The position numbers and the translations under genes were made by a program. 64,000 nt of DNA, taken from contig CP145419.1 of assembly GCA_036867785.1 (NCBI GenBank), positions 992,001-1,056,000 on the forward strand, in the 5' to 3' direction. The notes below the pieces were generated by a model, which saw nothing but the letters and a program-made list of their open reading frames with translations, ran no database searches and was not told where the DNA came from. This DNA is from Plasmodiophora brassicae (lineage: Eukaryota; Endomyxa: Phytomyxea; Phytomyxea; Plasmodiophorida). Shown here one piece after another: positions 22,581-31,057 of this stretch. Positions within the stretch are counted from its first letter, which is position 1. Each line of letters opens with the position of its first letter.

Positions 22581-23052
22581 GTCGCGAAACACGGCCCCGC
22601 GCTGCGACGTCCTGTCACATGGCGGCTCCTGTCGTGCACCGTAACGATACACGGATGCATGCCACAGTCACGTCCCCCGCACCCTGATCCGACCAGCCCA
22701 CAACATGACGCCGTCACGAGGCGACCCGTCGACGCCCGCAAGCCAAGCGGAAACAGTAAACAGCGACGGTACCTTGCGTTCGATACTGCCGTCGTGTCGC
22801 TCATGGCGGTCGCGTAGCAGCGGCCGCAGTGGACACGGGAACGGTCAGACGTTCGCAATCGGCACGCGAATCGACTCTCGACGGAATGCGGACGTCCGAT
22901 CACCAGTCGCTAAGTTGTGCGCTGGCGCTCGCCTGGACGGTCTTGGACGTTTCCGGTCACCACCCTTGTGATGTGCCACCGGCAACAACAGCATTGGGCG
23001 CAGGCCTGAGCCTCCGTCCTCCTGTGTTGCCATGAAGTGGCGTCAACGCACC

Positions 23053-23128
23053 GCAAGTCCACTACTGTATCATCCGACGTGCGGGTCACTGCAAGTCCTG
23101 TACTGTATCATCCGACGTGCGGGTGGTA
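23053..23128. repeat. 38-bp direct repeat just past the recombinase stop
   Basis: Units begin at 23053 and 23091 and share CTGTATCATCCGACGTGCGG with few differences. They abut the 3' end of the tyrosine-recombinase gene, so they are candidates for transposon-end or target-derived sequence. Confidence 0.8.
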
Positions 23129-23151
23129 AGTGGCGCACGACAGCCTCCTTC

Positions 23152-25467
23152 TTACAGGAGATGGCGTATCGTCCGGCGCAAGCTCTGGTAGTTTGTCGTG
23201 CACTTCCGGCGCTTGGCCCCCGCATGGCCCGGCTTGGCGCTTTGACGCCGAACCCATTGCACCAGGGCACCTTCCGCCTTCTGGAAATACATATTGACCT
23301 GCCGGGTCCATTCGGGCAGCGTCGCAGCGCCGGCGAGCGCCGGCGTTAGTGTCGGCGGCGGCACCATGCCGTCCGGCGTAAACCGCTGCGTCGACAGCAG
23401 ATCCCGCCAGAAACAGGCATCCGCGACACGCCGGCGACGGCTCTCCTCGCAGGCGGTCAGGTCGACCCCGTCCAGGTCGTTCACGAACGCGTACGTGGCT
23501 GCCTTCCACGCCGGCCACGACGGGTGCAATACAGCATCGATGCCATTGTCGCGGTCGTCACGGGTGCCTGACGTCGACACGGCTGCTGCGGCGTCGACCG
23601 TCTCAGACGGCGACGACGACGTCGTCGAGCATCTCGTGACGGGATCGGCGGTGGCGAGATCGGGCGCATGGGTGGCGGCGAGCTGGCCAGGTAGGTTGCC
23701 CTTAGCGGTCGCCATCTGGAGGGCGGTCGCGATGCTGTCCATCTTCTCGTCCAGCGCAGCGACCTTGGCCTCCAGTGATTCCATGAACGCAGTGACCGCC
23801 GGCGACAACGCCTGAACAGGTTCTGCCGCGCCCGATGATGATGATGATGATGATGGTGCCGGAGCGGCCCCGGTTGATTGTCGGAAGACGTGCGGGTTGT
23901 CCGAGCGGTGACTGGCAACGACCTCGGCTGACCAGCGGTCGACCGCGTCGACCGCTATACCGAGCTGGACGCAGACGTCGCGGACGCGCGCGACCATCAA
24001 ATGCTCCGCCCCTGTTGTCTCGCTTCGGAGGCCCTTCACGAACGCCCACCGACTCAGAAGCGCCGCTGTCAGGACGCGGACGACAGGCTTGGAAAGCGTC
24101 GGCGCCCTTGCAAAGAGCTGATCGCCGAACCGGACCCGCTGGGCCGTATCGTGATGGGCGGCGCCGCTGCTGATGCCGAGCGATGGAGCCACGATTTTCG
24201 GGTCGCCCGCCTTGGGGCAGTCGTGTCCCGCCGTCGTGCATGCGCCAATGTAGTCGGCGAACACGTCGTTGGACAACAGGTAATGTTCGTCGGCGGTGCG
24301 CGCGCGGGCCCAGCCGCCCCGGTACGCCCGAGCAGTGGACGACGCGCCGTACTGCTCCATGTCGACAGCCGCCGAGTGCCGGAACATGTGAGTCTTGGCC
24401 GTGTCCGGCGTCAGCAACGGGCCGAGCCCATCGGAGCCGGCCTGCTGGGCGTACCGCTTGAGCAGCGTCCCCACCGGTCCCGATCCTATCTGGGAGTCCA
24501 CGAGCGCGTCGCTAGCCGACCCGTTGACGGCGCACTGGAGCGCCGTCGCCAGCACCACGTCAAGCTCTGCGGTCAGGTCGAATACCGACCTGTGCTCCCG
24601 CGTGACGTTCGTCTACAAGTGAGAGTGTACAGGCTCGCTCAGAGCGCGTCGGGACGTCCTGCGGCGTCGGTTTACCTTGGGCCGGTAGATATCAACGGCG
24701 ATGCCACGGGCGAACGCATCGAACCGAATTCCGCTCAAGTGGACGGATGCGAGGTCGCTGATGCGGGTACAGAAATGCCGAGCCCACACGACGACGGCAT
24801 ACAAAGCGACGGACGACGACGTGTTCTCTCTGCATAATGCTCTGCGTCAGCCACGTCGTCGCAGCAGCAGGGGTCGACCGCGGTACAGCCACGTACAACA
24901 GCAGATGGCGGACGAAGCGCGCGTAAAGAGACCGATCCAGGGCCTGTGCCGGCTTGTGGTAGGGGCCTGCCAGGGACGTGGCGGGTCCCGGTGCGTTAGT
25001 TGATCACATGTGGCATCGGCGGCGGCACGAGGTCGCCTACGATTCTGAGCGTGCGCACGCGCCGTCAGGACCGCCCGAATCCTGCTTGTGATCTTGGTCA
25101 TGGCATCGCCGCGCTCGAGCGATACGACCTTCTCTCCGTTGAAGAAGTCGCGGGACAGCACCGCACGAGCCCCATGCAGGTACGCGATTGCCGTCGTGTC
25201 GGCCTTAATCGACGGCACATGGACTAGCATGTACTCGGCGAGGTTGGCCGCGAAGGTCGGCGTTATCAGCTCGCCCTGCGTCTTGCCCTGCAGGATCAGC
25301 TCCCGCAGGCGAGCAGGCGTCGCGAACGGGATGGCGTGCTCCGTGGCGTACGTGGCCACGTAGTCGAACAGCACCGAGGCACCCCTCCCGTTATGCTTGC
25401 GCGCGCTCACCGACGACCGGTGTAGTGTCAACGCGTTCCCCTGGCGCGTCAAGGAATCGGTCAGCAC
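23152..25467 (-). mobile_element. Crypton-type DNA transposon (tyrosine recombinase)
   Basis: The region is defined by its recombinase gene; true ends are not resolved. Cryptons are eukaryotic DNA transposons that carry a tyrosine recombinase, often with introns, and lack reverse transcriptase and long terminal repeats. I find no reverse transcriptase nearby, which argues against a DIRS element. The 75-bp tandem repeat and hairpin at 22.35-22.58 kb and the 38-bp repeat at 23.05 kb lie on the 3' side and might belong to it. The open coding frame suggests recent activity. Confidence 0.65.
23152..25467 (-). CDS. Crypton-like tyrosine recombinase, apparently intact
   Basis: Four exons on the minus strand with short introns, all rejoining in frame. 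Exon 1 (from 25467) gives the core-binding helical region: FDYVATYATEHAIPF, ARLRELILQGKTQGEL, LHGARAVLSRDFF. Exon 2 gives SLYARFVRHLLL. Exon 3 gives ALYAVVVWARHFCTRISDLA with the first catalytic Arg (TRISDL), and a Lys in IYRPK. The last exon gives THMFRH (the HxxR box), RGGWARARTADEHYL with Trp and the presumed nucleophilic Tyr, then a long C-terminal extension. The extension holds a Ser run from a GAT-type microsatellite near 23,836-23,856, a coiled coil (SLEAKVAALDEKMDSIATAL) and a basic end (AGAKRRKC). The extension may be the DNA-binding part; I do not recognise a GCR1-type domain in it with certainty. Confidence 0.72.
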
Positions 25468-26362
25468 GAAGGCGCACCGGCGGCGCTGGCGAACGCTGGC
25501 GTACGGTGATCGCGGGACCTGACGGCGACGAAACGATCAGCGGATGCGGAGACGCTGTCGGCAGAGCATGCAGGAAGGACGACGACGGTGACAGTACAGG
25601 CGCACCCGCTGACGACGTCGGCGACGATGTACCGGCTGCCTGCTCCTGATGTAGCGAAACACGGCGTGGCGGTGGTCAGCAGGCGAATCGAACAGATTGG
25701 CCAGCCACGGGCGCGTACAGTTACGACGATGGCAGGCAACACGAGAGGCAACGGCACCGATGTCCCACCATCCTGCGACGCAGACAAGGGAGGCACCGGC
25801 GCAGACGTGCTCGACGATGCCGCCGCAGGCAGAGTCGCCAGTGACACCGACGACTCGATTTGGGCGATTGTCGACGACGTCAGGCTGCAGGTCTGCAGAG
25901 ACACGTAGTGAGATCGGGCGCCACAATGTAGAGCCAGCCTGGGCGTACCGAGACGACGATGGCGGGCAGCGCGCCAGGCGGCGGCGGCAATATTACTGAC
26001 GACGTCGGCGACGAAGGCGCCGCTAGCAACGATGCCGATGAGGGCGACGGCGTGGACGGCCTCGCTGGTGCAGGCAAAGTTGACGTGGACGGACCCTCTG
26101 GCGCAGGACTTGATGATGACGCCGGCGAGCGATCTGGGGCTGACGATGGCAGTGGATGGACCTGAAACGGAGCGACATGATGGTGGTCAGCAGACGCGAA
26201 CCGGCACGCACGGCAGCACAGGCGCAGCACCGATGTCGCGGGCAGAAGGACCGCGGCCGTCGCCGGCGGCCGGACAGGAGACGGACCGCGAATGAACCGG
26301 GGTTGGCGACGACGACTAACGACAGCCGGAGCTGGCACAGACGGCTGCTTCGGCGCTGGCGC

Positions 26363-26399
<37 letters not shown>

Positions 26400-26725
26400 C
26401 CTGGGACCATGGCGGATACCGAACTGCAGCTCCTGACAGTGCACACACGCCCGGTCAGACATGGCGACGGGGTATCCGCCTGGCGACTGCAATTTGTAAC
26501 ACCCTGGCGGGACGGGGGCGCCAACGGGTCCGAAAACGCATTGGCACACTGGCGCGCGTGGCCCTGGGTGTAACGGGGGTTGGGGGGGGGGGGGGGGGGG
26601 GGGCTGACTGCTGACGTCTCCCTCTCCACTTACGCAGTGAACTGCAACTGCGCCGTTCGGGCAGTTCTGGGGCAGCTGCGGGGCGGCTGATCGGTTATAT
26701 ACCAGTGTCTGCAGCCACCGACGTT
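25468..26725. other. Low-complexity region with microsatellite and poly-G; possible minus-strand secreted protein
   Basis: No gene model is secure. The region repeats imperfect Asp/Ala/Gly-type codons on the plus strand and Ser/Pro/Ala-type on the minus strand. It contains eleven GAC triplets at 26367-26399 and a 22-nt poly-G at 26582-26603. A minus-strand frame near 26549-26410 has a Cys-rich stretch (CQCVFGPVGAPVPPGCY and ACVHCQELQFG), preceded across a possible GTAAGT intron by NCPNGAVAVHC, which resembles an extracellular domain. A hydrophobic stretch follows near 26050. It may be a decayed or very fast-evolving surface protein. Confidence 0.3.
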
Positions 26726-27692
26726 ATGGGCGGTGCGAACATCCCCAGTGCTCTGCTCGCGATCGGTCTCACAGCTGGCATCGTCGGTGCCCTTACGCTA
26801 CGGTCCAGCGACGCCGTTGACCATACGGTCAACACCTCGGCGGCCGGCGAGCACTCCGATGTCCTGAAATACATCGTCGATGATCTGGGCGAGAGGGACG
26901 ACCCCGTCGTCCTGCCCGTTATTGCCGATGACGAGCTTGCGCTGATCGTCGAGTTTATTACCGCAACCGTAGCCCATGAGGTATTCGCAGGCAGGTTGGT
27001 CGTCCCCGGTACACGAGTCTGTAAACACGTCTTCCGTATAGGGCGATCAGGGCGCCCGGTGGGCCAGGGATAGACTCAACCAGACAGGGCTCGCGACGCA
27101 ATGTCGACTTCTCGTCGCCGCCAACTTCCTCGATATGCACTCGCTTATGAGCGCAGTCATGTCGCTGAAGCGCACGTGGCGAGATATTGCCGCGATACGC
27201 GACATGAAGTGCATGCACCCGCAGGTCTTCCCGATCGTCGTGGATTACGCTCCATGCATTATAAGGCTTGTTCAGATCGCTGCCTCGCAGATACAGGTGT
27301 CGATCGTCAACTGGATTCGCGATCGTCTCATAACCGGAGGCAATGTCACTGTAATCAATAACCAACGCTGGGATAAGACTGACCCCCTGTTGAACTGGGC
27401 AGCATGGAATAACGAGGAGCTTGTCGTCCGATTCCTGTTGAGCGCCCCAGGGATCGACGTCAACGCACGTAATTCCTTTGGCTGGACACCTTTGCACTGT
27501 GCCGCCGCTTATGGATATCAAGACATCGTCGCATTGCTATTAAGCGCTCCCGACGTCGACGTCGATGCGCGAGACGATCTCCAGATGACGCCGCTGATGA
27601 CTGCAGGTCCCCATCGTGGCATCGGCAACCTGCTCGTTAAGGCACGCCGGCAGACGCTGGGGCGTTATCTCATGCGATGGAGGACCAACTGA
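26726..27692 (+). CDS. SKP1-like protein fused to ankyrin repeats
   Basis: Two main exons; the intron runs from about 26995 to 27073 and joins VFAGR to LNQTGLATQ in frame. The N-terminal half follows SKP1: LTLRSSDAVDHTVN (SKP1 has KLQSSDG...), VLKYIVDDLGERDDPVVLPV (SKP1 tML-DLG...DDPVPLP), ELALIVEFITA, then LLVAANFLDMHSLMSAV (SKP1 LILAANYLDIKGLLD). After a helical spacer come ankyrin repeats: DPLLNWAAWNNEELVVRFLL, FGWTPLHCAAAYGYQDIVAL and MTPLMTAG. SKP1 normally links cullin to F-box proteins. A direct fusion to a substrate-binding ankyrin array would bypass the F-box subunit; this is inference. The first 24 residues are hydrophobic and unusual for SKP1, so the true start might differ. Two F-box-ankyrin genes lie 15-20 kb away. 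Confidence 0.72.
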
Positions 27693-27903
27693 TACAAAGC
27701 ACGCCTATCTGCGTTAGTACTCTTCCATCATCCGCGTATCGACCGGTGATCGGAAGGGGCCAATAACGAGGTTGTACTTGTAGGCGGCGACTGAATCATC
27801 AGGTTAGAAAGGCGTTAGGGGAAGATACGACAGGGTCGGTTTCCCGAGATACGCGGTGTACTTCTGAGATTTATGGTGTGGCTGCGTGCCGACGGCGAAT
27901 TTA

Positions 27904-28859
27904 ATGGGGACGGCCAGCTGGGTCGCCGTGGGCAATAGCCTGTCGGTACTGCTGTGTTGCGTCGTGGTGGTCGGGGCGGCACCGGTGCCCTGCAGTAACC
28001 CTGTCGTGAATACCACCACGGGAGAGTGTGGCGGCCAGAACCACAACTACCAAAGCTGTACGTGCGTTTGGACGTTCCGTTCTCCCCTGAAGTGCTTCGT
28101 GATATTCACGCACTTGACCAGGCGAACCTGGCAAATGCTGCAGCCAATACGGCTAGTACGTCGTAATCGCATCACGGTTTGCACACGTTCGTAGCATTGA
28201 CCGATACGTACTGCAGCTGTGGAAACACCACCACATATTGCAACGCGATGTCGATGTGCCCAGCAGCAACCGCACCCCCGACGATATCAGCACCAACGTT
28301 TACGTCGTCACTGCCCGCAGCGCCGACCCCCAAGTCACCCAATTCTCGACCGAGCACGCCGCCAAGACGGCGGACATCGCAGACGAACCCGTCGCCGAAA
28401 CCGCCGCCTTCTCCAGCTCCTCGAACGCCTCCGCAATCCCCAACGGCGCCGATCGCGAAACGCGTCACGACCCATGTGGCGCCGCTACCATCCCTTCCGA
28501 CGGCGCCTCCCCAGAGGCAACAGCCAGCATCGGCGGACGCGCCGCCGACGTGGTACGCCCAGACGTTGTGGGACGTGCCAGTCTGGATCGTTGTCGTCAC
28601 CATCGTGCTCACGTTCGTCGCGATCGCCCTAGTCTGCAAGATAGAACCGTGCCTGCGACCTCAGCAACAGCAGGTGCCGACCTACCCACCAACCGGACGG
28701 GCGGCCGCAATACCCATCAACCCGTCCTGGGCACCAGTGCGCTCGCCTGTCCATCTACAGTTTGTCCCAGGTGCCAGCGGCGGCGTGCAGAGCCGATCCA
28801 TGCAGTACATTCGAGCCGGTCCGCACAACGTTCCACAGAACCAAACTGCCTACTTCTAG
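27904..28859 (+). CDS. Novel single-pass membrane protein, family member B
   Basis: Paralogue of the gene at 21181. Exons 27904-28061 and 28217-28859. Signal peptide with LSVLLCCVVVVGAAP, then ECGGQNHNYQSCT joined by splicing to CGNTTTYCNAMSMCP, so the order of cysteines equals that of member A. A Pro/Thr/Ser-rich linker of about 110 residues follows, then VPVWIVVVTIVLTFVAIALV as membrane helix, juxtamembrane CKIE, and a tail with YIRAGPHN ending NQTAYF. The tail motif Y-I-K/R-A-G-P-H-N and the membrane-edge CKIE are the most conserved parts. No known domain is visible. Start chosen at the ATG that opens the signal peptide. It is followed at 89 nt by the convergent heat-shock gene. Confidence 0.65.
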
Positions 28860-28947
28860 CAATCCTGTGGCCGAACGAACCCACGATCTAGGGAATGTTT
28901 TGTTTTACTGTACAGTACATAAATAGGAGGCGTTGACATGTGCGTCG

Positions 28948-29361
28948 TCATTCGATGGCGATGTAGTTGGAGGTCGGCGTGCCTTCCCGCTTAGGAATGT
29001 CGACGAACAGCATGCCGTTCTCGTACTTGGCGGTGACCTGATCCGCGTTGATGTTCTTCGGCAGGCGGATCGAACGCGACGTCTGGCCGTAGATGCGTTC
29101 CGAGAAGTGGACATGCTCCTTCTCGCCGACCTTCTCCTCCTTGCGTTCGGCCGACACCGTCAGGACCCCGTTCTCAATCTTCAGCTTGACGTCATCCTTC
29201 GACGTCCCCGGCGTTTCAACCGTCAGCGCGTACGACTTGTCCTTCTCCTTGAACTCCATCTTCAGCACGGGCGCCTGTACCGCGTCGCCCGGCTGCCGTG
29301 GCATCAGGCGGCGCTCGAACGGCGTCGTGTCGAACAGCGAGTCCCACAGCTGCAGCGACAT
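28948..29361 (-). CDS. Small heat-shock protein (alpha-crystallin/Hsp20)
   Basis: ATP-independent chaperone of 137 residues. A short N-terminal arm (MSLQLWDSLFDTTPFERRL) precedes the alpha-crystallin domain: YALTVETPGTSKDDVKLKI, GVLTVSAER, RSIRLPKNINADQVTAKY, ENGMLFVDIPK. The C-terminus lacks the usual I-x-I/V tail and ends TSNYIAIE, where IAI may do the same job. Single exon. Its upstream side carries seven heat-shock-type inverted pairs, so heat-shock-factor control is likely. The frame is open farther upstream, but ATG 29361 gives the typical family length. Confidence 0.9.
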   Translation of the reverse strand: MSLQLWDSLFDTTPFERRLMPRQPGDAVQAPVLKMEFKEKDKSYALTVETPGTSKDDVKLKIENGVLTVSAERKEEKVGEKEHVHFSERIYGQTSRSIRLPKNINADQVTAKYENGMLFVDIPKREGTPTSNYIAIE

Positions 29362-29468
29362 TGGTGTTGGTTGATGCTCTTCTTCCTTCTCCCGCTTCTC
29401 CTCGATCACTTTGAAGTTTTTCTGTTTGACCGTGCAGTCACCTGATCCGCCCCATAACAACAACCGCG

Positions 29469-29673
29469 GAACATTCCCAGGAACGTTCTTGCGGGGTGTG
29501 ACTCGGAACATTCTCTGCGAACATTCCCACGCAGATTTTTGCTCGGAATGTTCCCCGGACAGCGCGAGCTGCATTCCGGGGGCGCGGCGTTCTTGCGGGG
29601 GCGTGACTCGGAACATTCTGATTTCTGTGCGAACGTCCCCCCCCCCCCCCCCAGTTTTTTGCTCGGAATGTTC
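29469..29673. promoter_or_regulatory. Heat-shock-element array between Hsp20 and glyoxylate reductase genes
   Basis: Seven GAAnnTTC inverted pairs at 29469, 29481, 29506, 29519, 29546, 29611 and 29666. Some pairs, such as 29506/29519, are spaced 13 nt apart, compatible with extended heat-shock-factor binding units. Part of the array is an imperfect duplication: the block with GAACATTC, a TTTTTGCTCGGAATGTTCC box and GCGCGAGCTGCAT occurs at about 29500-29580 and again at 29605-29700. The array lies between divergent starts at 29361 and 29741. Confidence 0.8.
29637..29652. repeat. 16-nt poly-C run in the shared promoter
   Basis: Uninterrupted C run between the sixth and seventh heat-shock boxes; similar G/C runs occur at 2270 and 26582. 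Confidence 0.9.
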
Positions 29674-29740
29674 CCGGACTGCGCGAGCTGCATCCCGGGG
29701 GCCGCGCATGTCCGGTGCGGGGTCCGCACGTCGTTTCGGC

Positions 29741-31004
29741 ATGCGCGTGCTGGTCACGCGCCGCCTGCCGCCCGGCGCGCACGGCCGTCTCGTCGGCTTG
29801 GCGGCGTCGCAAGGGTCCACGTCGTGTCGTCGCACTGTCGCGGGACCCCGAAAATAATGGTCGACGCCGACGTGTAGGTTCGAGGTCGACCTGTGGGATC
29901 ACGACGCGCCCGCGATCCCACGCGGTCAGCTTCTGGAACGCGTCCGCGGGTGCCACGGCGCGCTCGTCCTGCTGACCGACCGGGTCGACGAGGAACTCCT
30001 CGACGCGGCGGGTACGTGGCGTGGGCCCAGGAGCCGTTAGCGGATCCCAGGCTGACCAAATTGCCACAGGGCCGCAACTGGCTGTCGTATCGACCATGTC
30101 GGTCGGGTTCGACCACATCGACATCGGCAGTTGCCGGCGGCGTGCCATCCGAATCGGGACGACGCCGGACGTGCTGACGGACGCGACCGCCGACCTGACC
30201 GTCGGCCTCCTCATCGCCGTCCTTCGCCGATTCCAACCCGCCATGCGAGCGGCCCGTGACGGAAGCGTACGTGCCGCCTGATGATGATGATGATGACGTC
30301 GTGTCGCGGACGAATCACTGTGTTGTACGCCAATAGTGGGGGATCTGGAGCCCCACCTGGATGTGCGGGTCCGACCTGCGAGGTAAAACGATCGGCCTGA
30401 TCGGCATGGGACGGATCGGCGCCGCCGTCGCTGACCGCCTGGCTCCATTCAAGACAGGTGCGTACGGGGGACCTCGTTTGCGTCCCGTTCCCGCTAACGG
30501 TCGTCTGTTCAGGTCCGATTCAGTATTGTAGCAGAAGCGAGAAGCGGGCCCTCCCGCATCGGTTCGTGTCGTTGGAGGACCTCCTGCGCACGTCCGACAT
30601 TGTCATCGTGACCTGCGCGCTGTCGGACGACACGCGCGCCCTGATCACGATGGCCCAGCTGACGCTGATGAAGCGGACGGCGTTCCTGATCAACACGGCT
30701 CGCGGGCCGATCGTGAACGCGCACGATCTGGCGCTGGCTCTGCGTCAGGGTGTCATTGCGGGCGCGGGCCTCGACGTCACCGACCCGGAGCCGATCCGTC
30801 CGGATGACCCTCTGCTCTCGCTCGACAACTGCCTAATCCTTCCCCATGGTCGGTCGCACGGCTGGATGACAGCGTCGCGCTGACCGACCTCGCGTAGTCG
30901 GGAGCGCCACCATGGAGACTCGGGAGGCCATGGCGAACCTGGCGATCGATAACCTGTTCGCGGCGCTGCAAGGCAGACCGATGCCGGCCGAGCTGCGCCC
31001 CTGA
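29741..31004 (+). CDS. GRHPR: Glyoxylate/hydroxypyruvate reductase (D-2-hydroxyacid dehydrogenase)
   Basis: NAD(P)H-dependent reductase of glyoxylate and hydroxypyruvate. Spliced exons give MRVLVTRRLPP, then LWDHDAPAIPRGQLLERVRG, LTDRVDEELLDAA, LAVVSTMSVGFDHIDI, TPDVLTDATADLTVGLLIA, the Rossmann motif GLIGMGRIGAAVADRL, LINTARGPIVNAHDLA with catalytic Arg, AGAGLDVTDPEP with Glu, LPHVGSAT with catalytic His restored by an intron at 30852-30898, and the family end LFAALQGRPMPAEL. This matches human-type GRHPR throughout. Introns also lie at about 29795-29878, 30013-30070, 30270-30350 (with a GAT microsatellite) and 30459-30513. An in-frame ATG at 29708 adds a short basic N-terminus that could be an organelle signal. 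It shares its promoter with Hsp20. Confidence 0.88.
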
Positions 31005-31057
31005 ACAATGCACGGTGCACACGTCTCGCCCCCCCAGACGACCCTACTGTGCTCTGT

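Noticed and set aside
22151-22687. 179-codon plus-strand frame
   Set aside because: Most of it is the 75-bp tandem repeat read twice; no domain or signal.
23152-25467. DIRS-type retroelement
   Set aside because: Only a tyrosine recombinase is present; I found no reverse transcriptase, RNase H or gag-like frame nearby.
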